Shown here piece by piece: positions 62,701-64,000 of a stretch of 64,000 nucleotides of DNA (position 1 is its first letter; the number at the start of each line of letters is the position of its first letter). The position numbers and the translations under genes are program-made. The notes beneath the pieces were generated by a model. It ran no database searches. It worked only from the letters and a program-made list of their open reading frames with translations, and had not been told where the DNA came from. Source of the stretch: Nitrosopumilus sp. (lineage in GTDB: Archaea; Thermoproteota; Nitrososphaeria; Nitrososphaerales; Nitrosopumilaceae); NCBI RefSeq assembly GCF_025698945.1, contig NZ_JAILWM010000001.1:682001-746000 (forward strand). The letters run 5' to 3'.

Positions 62701-64000
62701 ACTTCCTCTAAATTTTCCAGAATCTTTTTTGACTTCCTCCATTTCAAGTCGAATTATTTGGTTTGCAATCCTGTCTGCTTTTTCTAGACCATCATCAATC
62801 AAACCATAAGAGAAAAAATCAGCAACTATAGGTCTAGTTTGTGTTCCTATATTTTGAATATTTGAAAAAGCAAACATCAATCCAATGGGTTCATTGCCAC
62901 TAAAACTTTGGGAGAATAAATTAGAATGCAGAGTTTGTGGGTTTGCAATCTGTTTGGTTGAATTGAGATTTATCAGATTTTGCAGTCTAGTATCGGATGC
63001 TATTTTAATTGCAGTCAAATCATTTGTAGGATTTCCCAAAGAGTCAAGTATCGTAGAGGAAGATGCTCCAACTAACAAGTAAATATCTACGCTGTTAATG
63101 GTATCATTAAGAGAGCGAATATCATAGTTGAACATGTTAATTCCTTTGAAATTTTTAGAAGCATCAAATGGATTATTTATGGAATTGTGTAATTCCTTGA
63201 GAGGGGTTTTCAAATCAATTACAAGTGCATTTGCACTAGTTGATACTATAGGATCTATTCTTGCCCTGTCACTGAATTTTTCTACACTGGTATTAGTGAA
63301 TGTTCCAAGTATAGTTGAAGATAAAGTGAATTTATCGGCATTAGGTGTAAGTGTGAATCCTGAAAGAAATGATGATTGAATCTTTGTTGCGCCTTCTACG
63401 CCACTCTCACCTAGAGTGTATGGGTCACCAGTGCTCAAAGCAGGGATTGCCTTGTAGGCAGGACTAAACAAGTCAAGAACTTCTTTTTCCAAATTGTTTT
63501 TGTTGGCATCTGAATCAGTCAAAATGACAGGCATCTCCTCACCAGAGTTCCACTCAGCTCCCTTTACTTTTTCATCGAGGGACAATGTTGCTTTTCCAAA
63601 TCCGATTACTAGAGATACTGATTTTTTGTTATACTCTATAGTTGCAGATGTTCCCCTCAGTGCATTCTGAGTTGTAATTAGAACAGAATCGTTGTTAAAA
63701 TCATATGTCGTAAAGACACTGCTATTAGGAGATGTTTCAGTAATTGTTATTGGTTGCTTACCAGCTGCAATTGTACCAGCAGATGTTGCAATCAAAGATA
63801 TGTCAGTCTCACCATCGCCATTTGTTGCAGAGTTTTCATTGTCCTTGATGGTTAGAACATTTGTTTGTCCTTGTGTACTAGGATTTATCTTAAGAATTCC
63901 ATTATCTTTGAACATCAACGAGTTCAAACTAGGTACTAAATTGACAGCACCAGTAGTACCATCAGAATCTAGCATTCCAGATTCTTCATACAGTAAATAA
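59752..64000 (-). CDS. Giant cell-surface (S-layer-like) protein, N-terminus beyond window
   Basis: At least 1,416 residues, open through the right edge. It is built of repeated beta-sandwich units with the recurring patterns LVETGxDTGxFxG and VTVxDxDxNxDS, for example FTLVETGTDTGEFQGHF and YKLVETGFDTGIFTGS. Asp/Asn-rich loops look calcium-binding. The C-terminus (SASWLPEEPGEYDVSIFVW) ends without a membrane anchor or PEFG signal. This layout fits the large surface/S-layer proteins of Nitrosopumilus-type archaea. Whether it is the main S-layer protein or a relative cannot be told. Confidence 0.75.
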   Translation of the reverse strand, partial: YLLYEESGMLDSDGTTGAVNLVPSLNSLMFKDNGILKINPSTQGQTNVLTIKDNENSATNGDGETDISLIATSAGTIAAGKQPITITETSPNSSVFTTYDFNNDSVLITTQNALRGTSATIEYNKKSVSLVIGFGKATLSLDEKVKGAEWNSGEEMPVILTDSDANKNNLEKEVLDLFSPAYKAIPALSTGDPYTLGESGVEGATKIQSSFLSGFTLTPNADKFTLSSTILGTFTNTSVEKFSDRARIDPIVSTSANALVIDLKTPLKELHNSINNPFDASKNFKGINMFNYDIRSLNDTINSVDIYLLVGASSSTILDSLGNPTNDLTAIKIASDTRLQNLINLNSTKQIANPQTLHSNLFSQSFSGNEPIGLMFAFSNIQNIGTQTRPIVADFFSYGLIDDGLEKADRIANQIIRLEMEEVKKDSGKFRGSLEFIALNQLNIFDEKTYEKIIPIDDEPTFIIIDELKGNDAPRLSYNDLGPDGVLTGVSDQQDVLSYPGTIALSAKSYKPGDVVTVTVFDKDLNTDSDLIDIFTVVDPTKYPNDPAADTVGLANLGLTKENQPFGRLMEITFDGERWLKSSIVSDGKKCSPISGSDGLYSTGFTLVETGTDTGEFQGHFKIPSEYCSRNTGGTVKSVSGVDIGARYYDFRGQSSQASITKSASAVGATSGFVKLDRTVYPVPFGSVSDFFDSGKTTSTSPNNLSIFPFHLTAITKNGDKNAIDKGEEIGPKNTLLHVRIHDADYDLSPNGEDTISQNLPGTSNGLVKVMVTRGTSTIVLATAGGEQAKTGVITIGKNVQSGITRELGPIQEVSPSSGVFQFDLPVRYTDGPSSAKCPLTPDSKYTPLDKTKTGVLARFGAAPATGSYCILQGDIITIEYTDLADGSGSQRTVTASAKFDLRMGTLQSDQQSYIIGRDVIVTLIDPDLDLDSSKAETYSLDVLKWSSSDAKTTMGTLGGTVTNNGKIFDAQPFGLRETGLNTGIFQTVIEIPSEINGKAMSRGEKITLEYTDWGPPGADFVGSEDQDVKLQFQTSNLLSQINLDKKIYSWTDKVYITIVAPDHNFDKFKIDEIGTTDANEIKISTRGQKLSQYKLVETGFDTGIFTGSVILTGFKHDADGNPSSGDVDGYDTSPRTTPAKKGGPTNGFIETKNDDGITVSFRYTERDTITSSSLIKWNIGDIQWSEPQNSENGIGIIRVIDPDMNLNPETVDTFTIDVWSDSDLGGIDLTVVETGKATGVFEGYVTFTSKSQSSGSKLRVTEGDFVTARYEDNTLPAPYTRADELKVSASTMIGLIHPPLERAPAGNLRLVDPLGNSVTQVNVGKQIQVTADIFNSKVANQPFVYFVQIQDTDGVVQSLSWISGNIIQGQAFSPSASWLPEEPGEYDVSIFVWSSITNPMAISPSLEMKVIVTE

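Noticed and set aside
60461-63379. Several plus-strand frames opposite the giant surface protein
   Set aside because: All are shadows of the repeated beta-sandwich coding sequence on the minus strand.
1-64000. CRISPR array, rRNA genes or intact insertion sequence
   Set aside because: No regularly spaced short repeats, rRNA sequence, transposase or integrase frame was found; the FnIII repeats at 55.8-56.7 kb are coding repeats, not CRISPR.

Overview
The window looks like a chromosomal segment of an ammonia-oxidising thaumarchaeon (Nitrosopumilus-like). It is AT-rich and archaeal in content: a CdvC-type ESCRT ATPase, a TrmB regulator, an A-type ATP synthase subunit F, ribosomal protein L40e, a DPS-like ferritin, F420-type flavoenzymes, plastocyanin-like copper proteins, a PEFG-type C-terminal sorting signal, and a bacterial-type uvrB-uvrA-uvrC operon. 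The species call is an inference from gene content; no database was searched.

Layout. 1-7.6 kb: a zinc alcohol dehydrogenase cut by the left edge, ATP synthase subunit F, small conserved unknowns, a SWIM zinc-finger protein, an archaeal phosphoesterase and carA-carB. 7.7-11.3 kb: cdvC behind two small coiled-coil genes (one ESCRT-III-like), divergent from a TrmB regulator. 11.3-17.2 kb: housekeeping and small genes, including RidA, a PEFG-anchored surface protein, a DHH phosphoesterase with a lysine-rich tail, and citrate synthase. 17.2-22.4 kb: an AT-rich accessory island with an ABC/AAA15-type ATPase, a small TOPRIM protein, a ParB-fold protein and a beta-class adenine methyltransferase, followed by a broken unknown gene. 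The first two genes resemble split OLD or PARIS-type defence; the four-gene combination is the best candidate for an undescribed system.

22.4-24.5 kb: two membrane-anchored copper proteins that share a perfect 363-bp direct repeat. The repeat runs into the end of uvrC. 24.5-30.8 kb: uvrB-uvrA-uvrC. 31-51.3 kb: mostly core metabolism. It includes an Fe-dependent alcohol dehydrogenase, a cation/proton antiporter, glycerate kinase, a metallo-beta-lactamase-fold nuclease, a Ca/Na exchanger, purN, folD, formyl-THF cyclo-ligase, purD, ileS, a DPS-like ferritin, sucC-sucD and rpl40e.

51.6-59.1 kb: an accessory region starting at a tRNA-Val(CAC) gene with a non-canonical insertion. Its 3' end is repeated 2.3 kb downstream. 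The region holds a truncated matrixin paralogue, a ribbon-helix-helix regulator, a secreted protein, and a minus-strand operon of degenerate receiver, membrane matrixin and a frameshifted FnIII-cupredoxin protein. Two micro-ORFs with a shared QYHYPxGP motif also lie here. 59.1-64 kb: an OsmC-like protein and the C-terminal 1,400+ residues of a giant surface protein that runs off the right edge.
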